A stretch of DNA of 64,000 nt, taken from Echinococcus granulosus (taxonomy: Eukaryota; Platyhelminthes; Cestoda; Cyclophyllidea; Taeniidae). Every line of letters starts with the position of its first letter. The stretch's first letter is position 1. The stretch spans positions 181,831 through 245,830 of the forward strand of contig NW_020170447.1 of assembly GCF_000524195.1 (NCBI RefSeq), given 5' to 3'. The notes beneath the pieces are model-generated. The model saw only the letters and a list, made by a program, of their open reading frames with translations, searched no databases and had not been told where the DNA came from. The translations under genes were made by a program, and so were the position numbers. Positions 47,734 through 59,700 of the stretch are shown here, one piece after another.

Positions 47734-49857
47734 TCATAAACATGGATCATTCACCCCCTTAGCCTTCTTCTTCACTACCTCTTCCTCATACTCCACGTTG
47801 CCAACGATGGGAATGATCTTCAAATCAGCCGCCAAATCAATCCTTCCCTTGAACGCCTCACAACTCTGCGCATCCTCCAACAATGAAGACACCTTGGAGT
47901 ATTTAGTGGGATCCTTGCGTTCTAAAACGATAAAGAAAACCAGGTGTCATATTCACTATCAGCGCCGCGTATATGTGACGCTCCATCACAAATGTACGCC
48001 ATATACTCCATCAGTCTGTGGTAACTGTGATTATATCAAATTATGGAATACATACAGACTAACGGAGCTTAATGGAACTAAATAGACATAATTAGTCTCA
48101 GACCGAGAGCAGCCCACATTTTTAGCTTCAAAGCATTATAAGTACGTTCTACATCAATGAATGATAGTTGGCGTTGTATTAAGACGGTAAAACATCAGAG
48201 GTTTGGTGGTCAACTTTCCTCCGAGACAGATTCTGCTACCTAAAATCCCAGTAAACTCATATACAAAGCGGTTTAGCCAACAACCCACCCTGAGCATAGA
48301 CTTCGTCTTCAAGGAATCGCTGGCTAAAGTGGTTCAGTACCAACTGTCTCGCACCCACGGTAGCAGCGAAAGCAGCAGCAGAGCGAGCGGTGGAGTGACT
48401 CTTCGCGTACATCGTTTCGTCGCCTTGCTCCACCGAATGCCCCGTGGCCTCGTGCACCAGACAGTCTAATCGCCATCGACAACCATCACCTCCATCGCCG
48501 CAACTGTCGATTTTGGCGTCATCAGAGGGAGTGCCGAAGAGACAGATGAGGAGACGGCGCAGTTCGGAGGAGTCGCGACTATCGCCGAGGATCGCCACCC
48601 GTCGCCCACGGAGAGCGATATCCAGCACATCGGTAGGGTTAACTGTCACCTCTTTGCCGTCGCGTTCAAAGGTCACTGATTCACCCTGCGTTGAGGTGTC
48701 GAGTGAACGTATCAGTTGCAATAGAAGCGCTATTGTGCCAAAGTATTAGCTCGTCAAATCCATAATACATAATACATGAAGTCGATGATGGTTCACAGTG
48801 CCCAACTGACCCGCTTCAGCTTGCCCATGAGAGGACCCGGTTTGACACCAAGTGCGATGGCCTTATCTGCCCGAAGGTGGGGCAGAGGTGCTGGCTCGAG
48901 CAGGAGGTAGCCCACACAGGGAACCCGGTGATCAAGCATGAAAGCATGAACCACAAAGTCCTCCCTTCCATCCTTCACACCAACCTCTCTAGCTCCAAAG
49001 ATGTCACGGAAGAATCCTGTATTTGAAAGAGGAATAAATAATGAGAATTCTGAACGTTTACACAACGCAATATCTCAACTGATAGCCTTTGAAGTGCGGC
49101 ATTACAAGAATCGTCCTTCCGAAAATAGCTTCGCCAAATAAGAACAAATACAATCACAAATATTCAAAAGGACGAGAGCATGTCGGTCTTCTAAAGGCCT
49201 GGTAGCTAGAAAAGGATGATCACTCACCATCAGGATCGGGGTGAATGTCCCTGCCCTTCCTCTCAAAGCATAGCATTCTATCTCGCACGGGATCAAGGTC
49301 AGTGGCAGTCCAGTATGGTAAACAGTTGGCCACCTGGTCGGGTCGGGGATGCAATTCGTGGACCACGTAGGTCATTCGTAGTAGAGACCTTCAAATAAAG
49401 GCAAGTGTGTTGCGACGGAACTCTTGAACCTTCCTATCTTTGCAACTAATTAGAAAAGAGGTAATCTAGAAGTGATTATGACTCACCAGGAGATGGCGGT
49501 AGTGGTTCTCAAAAACCGTCTCAATCCACGGGGTCCATAGATTTCCAAATCCGGTGGACCAGAGTCCTCCTCCACCTCCATTGTAAGAACCCATCTTGGA
49601 TCTACCGCATGTTCCCTCATTCCCGAAATAGTGGCCAGAAGGCCCGGTAATCCAAAGATGTGGTCACCATGGAGATGAGTGATGAAGATGCGCGAAATTC
49701 GCTGGGCTTTTACGGATGTACATCTCTGCAATTGTACCTGCGTTCCCTCACTGCAATCGAAAAGCCACTGAGTGCCGTTGGTATGACGCAGAACCAGACC
49801 CGGGGCTGCCCTGTGAGGCGAGGGGTAGGCCGAACCCGTCCCCAAGAATACGAAATC
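47734..49857 (-). CDS. ELAC1: ELAC1-type tRNase Z (tRNA 3' endonuclease)
   Basis: Short-form RNase Z is a zinc metallo-beta-lactamase-fold enzyme that removes 3' trailers from tRNA precursors. Five exons join in phase: 49857-49487, 49388-49228, 49016-48807, 48729-48289 and 47921-47734, giving 457 residues including the initiator (human 363). Hallmarks are DFVFLGTGSAYPSPHRAAPG, LFDCSEGTQVQL, the zinc motif THLHGDHIFGLPGLL, LEIYGPRGLRRFL, MTYVVHEL, LGVKPGPLMGKLKR, VAILGDSRDS, the second metal site LVHEATGHS and LVLNHFSQRF. It ends LAADLKIIPIVGNVEYEEE and a Lys-rich tail. The third donor used (GTTGGG) is weak but is the one that keeps frame. The first exon starts at GAT directly after a CTGCCTAG acceptor whose last three bases are an in-frame TAG, so no contiguous genomic ATG can start the protein; an AUG from a spliced leader would give M-DFVFLGTG. 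MRPS23 lies about 210 bp upstream. Confidence 0.95.
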
Positions 49858-50068
49858 CTAGGCAGTCGGAGAATCAAACAGATACAAGTTGACAACAGGA
49901 TCCCACTCCGTACGCAAAGATAGGAAAATCTTATACTCAATGCAGGAGATGCATACATACCTTCGTCAAGAGTTGATGGAGCGATTGTACAGGTCAGAAC
50001 ACTGTCAATTAAATGTATTTTTTCACAAAAAAGGTATTACAAAAGGTAAAGAAGAGGGGAGTAGAGTT
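49858..50068 (-). promoter_or_regulatory. Short intercistronic region MRPS23-ELAC1 with acceptor sites
   Basis: Only 211 bp separate the MRPS23 stop from the first ELAC1 codon. There is no AATAAA on the minus strand in between. Two acceptor-like sites are present: TTTAATTGACAG before 50001, and GATTCTCCGACTGCCTAG before 49857. A perfect-looking donor (AAG|GTATGT at 49961/49960) could define a 41-bp untranslated exon from 50001 to 49961. That exon has no ATG in frame with ELAC1. The arrangement fits a polycistronic transcript resolved by trans-splicing. Confidence 0.55.
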
Positions 50069-52317
50069 TCAAGAAGGTGGTTTCCTCTTCGCTCGTAAGA
50101 TAATGCCGTCTCTTTGGAGGGCCTCCCGAACTTTCTCCAGAAAAGCTTCGTCCGTCCACAAGGCATGATCAGCATCCGCGCCCATTGCACGCGCCTTCGT
50201 GATGAATCTGGAAGACGACAAAAGTGGAAGTCAATCTCAAATTCTACAACGGGAAAAAAGGAATATTGTGTTCAGAAAATTGTGCTTTTAAAACAATAAA
50301 CGGTGTGATTATTAAAGAAGTCACATTCTGACCACCGACACCTCACAGTTAATGCATCTTGGTGGATCATAATTCACAGATAAGGATAGTTTACAAGAGC
50401 AAAACTGGGGAACTCTTTGGTGCTTAACCACCGCATTATAGAATTTCCTAATCAGGGCTTTCAGGAGAGAAATAGTAGAAGCGCCTTACTTGGCCATGCA
50501 GGTGCCTTTATCGCTTGGTGCGAAGAGGTTGTGAAGGTCCTCATCAGCGTTTTCGTACTTTTGAAGGAAAGCTCTGCAGAACAAAAGGCAAAGGCAAGCT
50601 ACGTGAAATACTATCAATGGAATTTGACACTACAGCTTGAATGGGCAAAATGTGAATAATTGTTTTTGTCTATTATAAGTAATAGCATTGCCACTTTTAA
50701 AGAACCTCAGTGATACCCCTCCAAAGTTTGCCAATTTAGGTCTCAGATTCATTCCTAAAAATACTTAGCCAACTAAAAAGTTTTGATCACCTTCAATTTA
50801 AGTAGACTTGTCAATTTGGGATGAAGAAGGATTAGTAAGAAATCATGAAAGTAGTAGAGACATCGTCAGTCATCCAGAGTACATAACTCAATCACTTACC
50901 ACCTACTCACTAAACGCTGCGATTTTAACGTAGCCTCAGTCATTTACAAGGAATGTCTAGGTACTTTTCACACCTGATATTCTAGTCGAAAACGACGAAG
51001 ATAGGAGTAGAAGCAGTAATACACCAACTCCAAGGATGACGTCCTCTACGCAATAAGTCGGGAGTCCATGTAGTTTGGAATGAAAGCAGCAAAGCTGGTG
51101 TATTCTAAGGGGAGGAGAGTTGCGTCACGTTTTTCAGTAAACAAGCTTATACTGATGTTACGGTTGCAAAGGGAAACGCAACACGAAAATACAGGGAAGG
51201 TTTATCATTCAGAACCCGTGAACCAACGATTCCCTACTTTTCTAAATTAGGAGAGAGGCTAGCTTCCGCAGCTCTGCAAACGCGTTAAATTCGGGTCGAA
51301 AAGAAGACAACCTCTACATCTTGTTTACCTGATATCAGATGAAATGAGGGTTCAGGAAAAGCGAAAAGCAGTATGAAACACCAGGAAGAGAACCAATGCA
51401 CATAAGTAAGAGTGTCTGACAAGTCCGTACATGTTATGATGAGTCACTGTAACGGGCTACTTTGGTCATCTGATACACAAAAAATACATCAGGCAATTCC
51501 TTATTTTTCGTGGCTAAATCTTCACACACTACAAGGGGCACCCCTCACCTCACGCAATCTATTCTACGAGTCTCTCAGCATTCTTATTCGTCTGTCGTAT
51601 AACAACCTCAGGGATAACTCAGACATTACAAAAATGACAACGTTGACAAATCCATACCGACTAATAAACAATGTAGGTTTTTGTCAGCCTGACATTAGGC
51701 AGAAACATGAAAGAACGGAAATATCTGCTCTGACTTCGGATTCTCGAGTGAAGAACCAAAGTTTTGTATGAAGGGGTTGCTAGTGATACAGCAAATTAGA
51801 CAGTGAGTACTGACAGTAATCTGCATCGAAATAGACAAAAGTCAAGGGAGCAACATAAGCAAGAAGCAGCATCTTAGAAGGAAGGTGTTCATGACGAATG
51901 AACGAATCTGTAAAGTCCCACGGAAGGGCTACCGGAGCCAAGAAATGAGATATTTGATGGTAGGGCAGGTTCGGCTAGATGTCCAAAATCTTACCCAAAT
52001 CGAAAACAAAAGGCAGCCCTGTTTCTTGCAATTAATGAGGGAAGCCAGAGAAACTCACACTCGTCCAATATCCTCTGCATAGAGTATCTCCCGAACGCGG
52101 AGATCGGTTGGTAGTGATCGCTCCAAGGTGGGCTCCACCTTGGGGGGAAAAGCCTTGTAGACGTCGTACCATAGCGGCCTCTCCTTCGGTTCCATTGCCC
52201 CATTCTCCATTAAGCCAGTAACTCTATCAAAGTGCAAAGAGGTGAGAAAGGAGGATGACGTGCCTACCTTCTGAAAATGCTGGCCACCTTGTGCACTCGG
52301 CTGCCGTAAGAAGACAT
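50069..52317 (-). CDS. MRPS23: Mitochondrial ribosomal protein S23
   Basis: mS23 is a component of the mitochondrial small ribosomal subunit. Exons: 52317-52268 (MSSYGSRVHKVASIFR), 52223-52059 (RVTGLMENGAMEPKERPLWY, then DVYKAFPPKVEPTLER to YAEDIGR), probable 24-bp microexon 52018-51995 (AAFCFRF), 50573-50490 (AFLQKYENADEDLHNLF) and 50207-50069 (FITKARAMGADADHALWTDE, ending DGIILRAKRKPPS). These follow the order of human MRPS23 (SRLETVGSIFSR, KPLWFDVYDAFPP, VEKY, EGVILRR). At least one small exon between 51995 and 50573, expected to carry the FDLFNP block, was not located. The intron between exon 2 and the microexon is about 40 bp. The ATG lies eight bases after a strong acceptor (TTTTCCGATCTACAG), so the mRNA is probably trans-spliced. 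ELAC1 follows about 210 bp downstream on the same strand. Confidence 0.88.
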
Positions 52318-53781
52318 TATAAACGCTGTAGATCGGAAAAGTACCAAACATTTACAAAGGAAGAGGTTGCGACGGGAAAAGCTGCTGAAAACAGGAAGGA
52401 TGTGGACTAAATATGATAATACTAGAGGCATAGTATGCCCATGGTGTAACTACGCACGAATGACTATTAAGCTTGTGAATAGCTCAATCGGAAATAGAGT
52501 TAAGCGGATAAGAACATGAGAACTGTCAATATATAAGGCCAGAGAATGATAGATAAGAACATGGCGGTTTTCGCTGAGATAAACACCTTAATGTTAAAAA
52601 ATTCCAATATCACCCAAATAGCAAAGTATTGCCGTGACTATAAGCGCTCAATTATCAGTCATCAAATCGGCCAACTGATGTAATGCAATAGGTAGTGGGT
52701 GAAATGCAGAACGTGAAGGGTCATGCAAGCAACAGGAAGAAAGTCCTAATGAAAGAGAATAAATTGTCCTAAAAAGCAGAGGATAAACTGATTTCGGGGA
52801 AATAGGCCATCAAAACCACATAAGGAGGACCTAAGGATAAAGCAATGGAAAGGTAGAACGTGGCAACTCAGTAATCATTAGATGTAGACCATTTTGTATT
52901 TTGAATCAATTTTAAGTTGTTTTACTTCAACGTCCTACTGAACATTAAGGCGATCCAAAAAACGAGAATATACGAAATAACTCTGAGACCTAACATGCAA
53001 AGCCATACAATTCCTTCTTTCGAAAAAAGACTCAAGGTCAAAAAACAAGTCAGTCTCTAGCTGGATTACTGAATAGAGAAAGAAACAATTAAGCCTGATG
53101 CAATATGAAATGCGCTAGTAGTAGCACAGCAGGCAGTGGAATTAATTAAAGAAAAGAGAACAACGGTCCACCACGGTGTGCGGCGTGCCACACGAAGGAC
53201 ACCGACCCAAATCAGTCAGTTATGCAAAAGCGACCTATAAGAAAATTATAATGTAAATCAGTAAAATAATACATTATGCAGGGTCGGCACTTCATCAAAG
53301 GTAAAAAAACACTGTATTCAACATTTACAAGTGAGCTTTCAAGCAGCATTGACGTTAACGAGGTAATTCAGGAATATTTGCATGCAACAAAAGCGTCTGT
53401 GCCGATATTACACTTATTAAAACAGCGAAATGAGGGTAGATACATAGGCAAAAAAACATATTCTACAGCAAATCAAATTATTCTTTCAAAATACAGCAGT
53501 TCGTAACCAAGTTGTTGCATTCAAAACGATGTTTCTTGATTGTTTTTTCATATTTTTTAACAAAAAGGTTTTTTACTAAAACTGAGGCAAGAACTCCGCA
53601 ACATGCTTTTTTGTAGCTTTTAATAATAATCTGCATAACCGGAACACGTTTAGTTAATGTTTTAAGTGTTCTAATTTTTTCTGACCCTGATCGTTTTAGT
53701 GCACAAATAGGTATTTCAATACTTGGCCTGCTGTTTAGCGGTGAATTGTATGAAATAGAATAGCATGTGCCCACGTTTGTA
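52318..53781. other. Divergent intergenic region MRPS23 / coiled-coil gene
   Basis: About 1.46 kb of AT-rich DNA between two gene starts facing outward. Open frames at 53276-53506 (plus) and 53478-53807 (minus) are Lys/Ser-rich without recognisable domains; the plus one could be an untranslated or alternative exon of the right-hand gene. No conserved element is recognised. Confidence 0.45.
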
Positions 53782-56700
53782 ATGCTCAAGCATAAGAAAA
53801 AAGGCACTGATGATCATATTTCCGAGGCCAAAGTAAAAAGTTTATCATACGAGTCAGAAGAGAACTCGTATAGCAAAACTGTTAGGATATCAGACGATGT
53901 ATTTTACCTTGGAATGAAAGAAGCCGAGATAGATCAAAAAGACAGTCACTCAGGAATGGTTTCACCGGATTCTACCTACTTCTCCGGCATTACATCTGAT
54001 GTTAGTGAACATCTCACCAATGGTTTGTGGCTACAATTTTGGTATCTTTTTATTAATGACTTTTCCAATTGTACTGAGTTAACGTCGTTGGATTGTTGTT
54101 GCTAGCATTGTTAAAATACATAATTTTTTAAATGGCTTTATATGGGCTTAACTTTTGAAATGTAAAAATGCGATTTTGCTTTTAGGTGATGTCGTAATTA
54201 CAAAGTATGTTAATTTGTTGCACTTTTTCATTATCTTTCCTAGATTTTTATGCTTTTGTTCGTGATTTTTATACAAAAAAGATATCTGTGTGCTTTATTG
54301 CCTCTTGTTTGTAAGATACTCTCTTTTTCACTCTACGTACCTAAAAGATATTCTTACTCTTATCTAGGTTGTCGGCAGAGCCGAAATCGGCACCCTCGAT
54401 AAAACTTTTCACCATTGCATCAACAGAGGGCTTGCATCTACGATCCCACAGTGTAATTTATGCTCCACCGCATTTTTTTACACCATAACGAAGTATTTTT
54501 ACTTTATTTCTTTTTCCATTTAAGGATTCAGTTTTTGTGGCCGCGGAGCGGATGACCTCTTGTGTTGATACTACTACTCATACAAAATGTCGCTTTGCCT
54601 CGGAAACCACAGCATCGATTCTAAAAGCTGCGGAGCTCCATCAAAATCTGCTAAATTTGCGGCTTTCTATGAACCTGCTCTATACAGAACGTTTTCAACT
54701 CCAGAAAGAACTTGATGGGATACTCATGTAGGCTTTTCTTTCCTCGCCTTCAGTCCTATCAAGGTGTAGTTAATGTCAGTGTGTGGTCAGACTGAAGACA
54801 TTTTAGTCACTTTTTTAAAGTTGCGAAAACTTGGGAGTGTCTGATTTTTGATTTTGAAAGATCTAAAAAAGAGGTTTTTGGTGCAATTCTTATGCCATAT
54901 CTTCCAATCTCCATGAATGCTAGCCACTAATGGGGGTAATGAAATTTGTCGGTATTTTGATAATTATATATCCTTTTCACTACCTATACAAACTATTTTG
55001 ATAAAAAAAACCGTTGTCTTTGTATTGAGTTAGTTACTTTTTAAGTTTGTTGCCTGATTCCGGGACCAACCCATTCCTTCATCGGTGCCCTTGCCAAGTT
55101 TATTTTTGACTCCGTAAACAGAGCGTCTAGTGTCTTCCTCAAAAAGGCATTTTACATCACGCGCCTTCAATTCTTTCATTTTTGATCTCTGGTAATTTTA
55201 GCGCATTTTCTTTTGCGATTTTAGGCGTCGTGAAAATCTCCTTGCGGAGCATCAAGATCTTCAAAGTGCTCAATCATCTACAGTAAGTAAAAGTGTTCCC
55301 AGTCTTTCCATCTCCTTAAAGATCGCTAAATCCGAGGCTTTGGATTTTACATGGGTGCAGGTTGTAAGAGAGTTGGCACAGCTTTGCCGGGTAAACTGCA
55401 GCGGTATAACGAGAATCACGTGCGTATGCGAATATTGGCACACTGGGTTTGGAAGAAGCGTGTTTTTCTATCTCTGTGATGGGTTAGTCCTCATACAAAT
55501 AACACCAGCAAACTCAACTCGGATAGTCAGGGAAATAAACTGATTAGGATCCATTAAGGATGGTTTGACATAGTCTCTGGCATAATAAATGCGCCTCTTA
55601 AATCTTTTGTAAATTCAAGCCGCCAAATATGCAGCGTCTTCTTGAACTTCGAAAAAGCTTGGTCCAGGAGTCCGAGAGGACTGCCAGGCTGCTCGATGCT
55701 GCCATCCAGGCCAAACACAGTGTCCTGGATCCAGATTCACTAGAGGCGATTAATAACCTTGTTAGGGAACACCGGAAAGAGCGTCAGAACATCGCCAATC
55801 GCCAGTTGAAAGCATTGGAAGAACAGATAGACCTTCTGAAGCAGTATGAGGACAGTGTAAGTCCGTTTTGTTATCTGTGTTGACTTATAAGCCTGTGCTC
55901 TAATAATCCCACGAGAGTCTAATCCTTTCATTTCATAAAAATCTCTTAATCGGTAGAACACATTAGAGTGGATCATCCTTTTTACCTAACCTGCACGATC
56001 TTTTGCTGGGCTACACAAAATAAGTTAAAAATCTATTCATTTTTGTGCAGTAGTAAATGAAATAAATGCATAGATATGCTTAGTAGAATCCGGACATTTT
56101 CTCAGTGAAACTACTTGCAAGAGGTTTGGCGCGTTAAAAGACATTTTTCATATCAATAAATACAGCTACTTGTTTTAACCGTTGGACACACTTCGGATGA
56201 AAAGAAACTAGAAAGGAATCGAATGCAGCGGCATTTAGTGTCGGCAGATTAAAACGATCCCACTTTCAAATTTTTAAACAATGCTCACGTAGCTGATATT
56301 TAATTTGCTTTGGTGGAAAACATTTGAATGTTTGCCCATAAATATACAGAAACATCGGGACACCGTGAGTGGAGACACAATTGAACGTTGTCGCCCCTTC
56401 CACCTAAACATGCTTAAAGTTCATTGCCACCAGTTCGGGTTTCCCTTGTTGCAGTTCCCAGTGTTTCCTCAGATGGCCCGGTGAGGCATAGAGCAGTGTG
56501 CGGGAATGGCTTATTTTTAATGTTCAGAGAGGCTGAAAGGCTTTGAGCACGGTTGGAAGGCCATTTCGCCTAGCGGAAGTGAAGCCCGGGAGGACTGACG
56601 TTCCTGCGTACCCCAAAGCGCAGTTAAGCAAAATATCGCGTCACCAGAACTTATGAGCCTGCAAAAGGCCTTGCTGCCAGTGCAAAGGAAGACAGGTGGG

Positions 56701-59700
56701 TTGGCAACAAAAATGACATGATAGTAATTTGATGAGTGAGAGATGGACGTTGAGTGAAGCCAAATTTTTGTGATTGGAAGCCGCTGCCATGGCGGAAAAC
56801 GCGCTTCATTTGGTTAGCGATGTGAATGCGGAGCGGACGGTGGAGCGTGAGAACCTCGCGTTGCACTCTTGGCCTCGAATTTGCCACAATCTCATCATCA
56901 TCACTCCCACAGAATTAAATCAGGTAGCTCAACCACTCAATGAGGCTCTTCCTATTCAAAATGCCTCACTACAGCACAGTAGGGTGAATAAGTAACCCCA
57001 CTTCGTAACAAACTCAGACACCCTCTAAGTATTCTTAAAGACGCACTCATTCGTGAGATATCTCCTAGTTGTCAATTAACGCCGGATGGAGTGCAGCACC
57101 TCAGCTTTCATTTACACCTATCTGAGTGGAAAGTTCTCGCGAGAAAAAAGGCTCCGACACCACCGCCTACTCTCGCATAGGTTTTCTCAGCGCGTGTGCG
57201 GTCTATTCTTGATGAACATCAAGTGTAGTGAAAAATTTGCAGATGAGATGTGAAACTGGGTTTGAAGTGTTGCCTATGCGCACAAAGTACCATCCTGTCT
57301 CCCCACCTCCTACAGCTGGTGCGGTGAGTTGGCGCGACTCCAAATGAACCAATCAGGCTGCGAGGAGTACCAAAACCGAAGCCAAAAAAATTTTCACAAA
57401 TGCTTGGGAAATTTCCCTTGATTCAAGATTTGGAAATAATTGTAGAAAGTCAAAACGTCTTAAACTTTTGAAAGGTTGGGTAATTTTTAATTTAAATCTG
57501 TCAAAAATTCAAAATAATAACGACAACATTGATAAAGAACCGTTTTTTTTTAAATCTCCAAAGATTACAAGGGTTCAAGCAATCCGTAAGATTCAAATTT
57601 GTTTGAAGTTTCGGGAAAATTCTGCAATTCTTGTACCACATTGTAGTGGTCTTGTTTACTTTTTTGTAAAGACTTAAGCATACGACTTAAATTAAGGCTG
57701 ACCGAAAGTCGTCGTTCTGTTGCTGTCAATATGAGTGGAGAAAAGTGGGAAACTGCCATGATTGCTCTCAACTGCCGTTGATTAAGTCTTGGATGGGAGG
57801 TGCGCAGTCTGGAACATTCCCCGCAAACTTCACAAGAAATGCAACAGTCCTGAATGTTAATGCAAAAAGGAGGAATAACGAAACGGAACTCGGACTGGTA
57901 AACATATCCGGACAAATTTTCTCCTCAATGAACAGAACGACGTCTCCTCGGTTTGGAGCGTCTCAGCATTACGTAATTCTTTCTGTGTGAATGAATTTTA
58001 CGGTGTAGTAATTCTATTTACAAATTGGTTCTCAGCGTCGCCCCTCCAGCCTTCTGATAACACAATTAGTGCTGCCTCCATGGAGGAGACAGAGAAGGTA
58101 GCGGCATTAAGGGAATCTCGAGATCCACGAGAATGTCAGTTGAGTTGAGAAGCAAAAATTGCCCGAACTCAGACCGATCCTTTACATGTTGTGAATCGGC
58201 AATTGTATCGAAGCCTAAAAGACAGTGACTGCTCTTAAGATGAACATATTTTTAGTATGGAATCTTTAAAAAAGCAAAATTTCCTCTGACTTCCTTCTGT
58301 GGACCATAATGTCTAATTTTTTGACTTCTTTTTTGCACTATGAAGCGTGGCCCTCCTTCCATGCGTCGTTTTATCAGTAGATACTAAAACTGCGTCGTGG
58401 AAGGAATGTGCCGAAAATCTGGGCTTGAAAAGTTACCAGGTGCAGTGTTCTGCTGACAAGAATGTATTCTCGAAGGCGATCCAAATTAGCTCAACCCGAG
58501 TACTGGATAATGAGGTGTTGAAGGCGATGGTTGTGGAAGTGGTGGATCAAATTACCCGCCTCTGGTTCATTTTTTCATTCGCCACTGAGCAGTCTATTTA
58601 TTCTTCCACTCACCCCTAACTCATTCGATGACCAGAGACTGTTTGCGCGGTTTTCGGTCTTGCTCTTGGCAAAGACTTGACGTGACATCTAGGAACCTGT
58701 GGAATGGATGCGCTGTACAGCATGGATATGAGCCAGTATATAGGTACGGCATCCTCCATTGTGCTCTCTACGATGTCCCTCTTGCCTTAAACGGTCATTA
58801 TATTCCAATCACACCAGATACTCTTCCATCTTGTCCGTTCTACAACCCGATCTTAAGCCGTTGAATAACTTGGAGATGTATAACGAAGGATTGCGTGTTG
58901 CTCTTAATACCCGAAACTACTGGGAGATCAATGTGTCAAAAGTAACGACGGAACTATTTCTTTTCGAATGTGGTTGCAAATTATTGGAAGAAATTAAGTA
59001 AGTCTCGCCCCTGAACTCACCAAATAACTTTGCCGTTGAGTTTAAACATGGTTTTAACATGGCTAATGACGAAATTCACGTCTATGTATTACACAAAGTA
59101 GTCAAAGGGTGTGGACTACCCACATTCATGCCCTGTTGGAGCAAGGTCAATAGCACCTCGCCCCGAGTCAGCCCTGACGGTGAAATTAGGCGAGCTACCA
59201 AAGATAGACTTCCTAGTGTCGTACAGAGTGGCTGAGAACATCTAGCCTTGGCCATATAAGTAAACTGGGGGGGGGGGGGGTGGTAAATTAGCCTTCTCTC
59301 CTTTAAGTCTCGTTCCCAGCGAGCCCCGTGGTTGCTTTTGCGATTAGACTGTCGCAACGTAAATGCTTTTCAAATCATCTCACTAGCCTAGAACGGTGAT
59401 GGTGACCTTATTTTTTGGAGTCGAGAAGGCAATTATGTGTCCCGTCCAGCTGCCCTTTCTGGACTGAGCCAAGAGGATTCACTGGCTTTGTAAAGCTAAT
59501 GGTCTGGGATGAAGTACTTCTCCAAACTGGACTTGTCGTCGACAGCCCTTATTGTTGTGATTTATCTGTCTAATCAGCCATCTACTGTATGTTCCTTCCC
59601 TCCTTGAGGTTAAGGTTTGTTAACCGGCCAATAAAATTGGGACATTTGCCCTTTTGAAGCGGAGTCCCCTATCCCTGCCACTAGTATGCTGCTCCGAGTC

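Noticed and set aside
48444..48749. 101-codon plus-strand frame
   Set aside because: It is antisense to ELAC1 exon 4, which has clear tRNase Z motifs.
49710..49958. ELAC1 start in an 82-codon frame that opens at 49958
   Set aside because: That frame is out of register with the conserved tRNase Z sequence after the CTGCCTAG acceptor; its codons across exon 1 do not give the family motifs.
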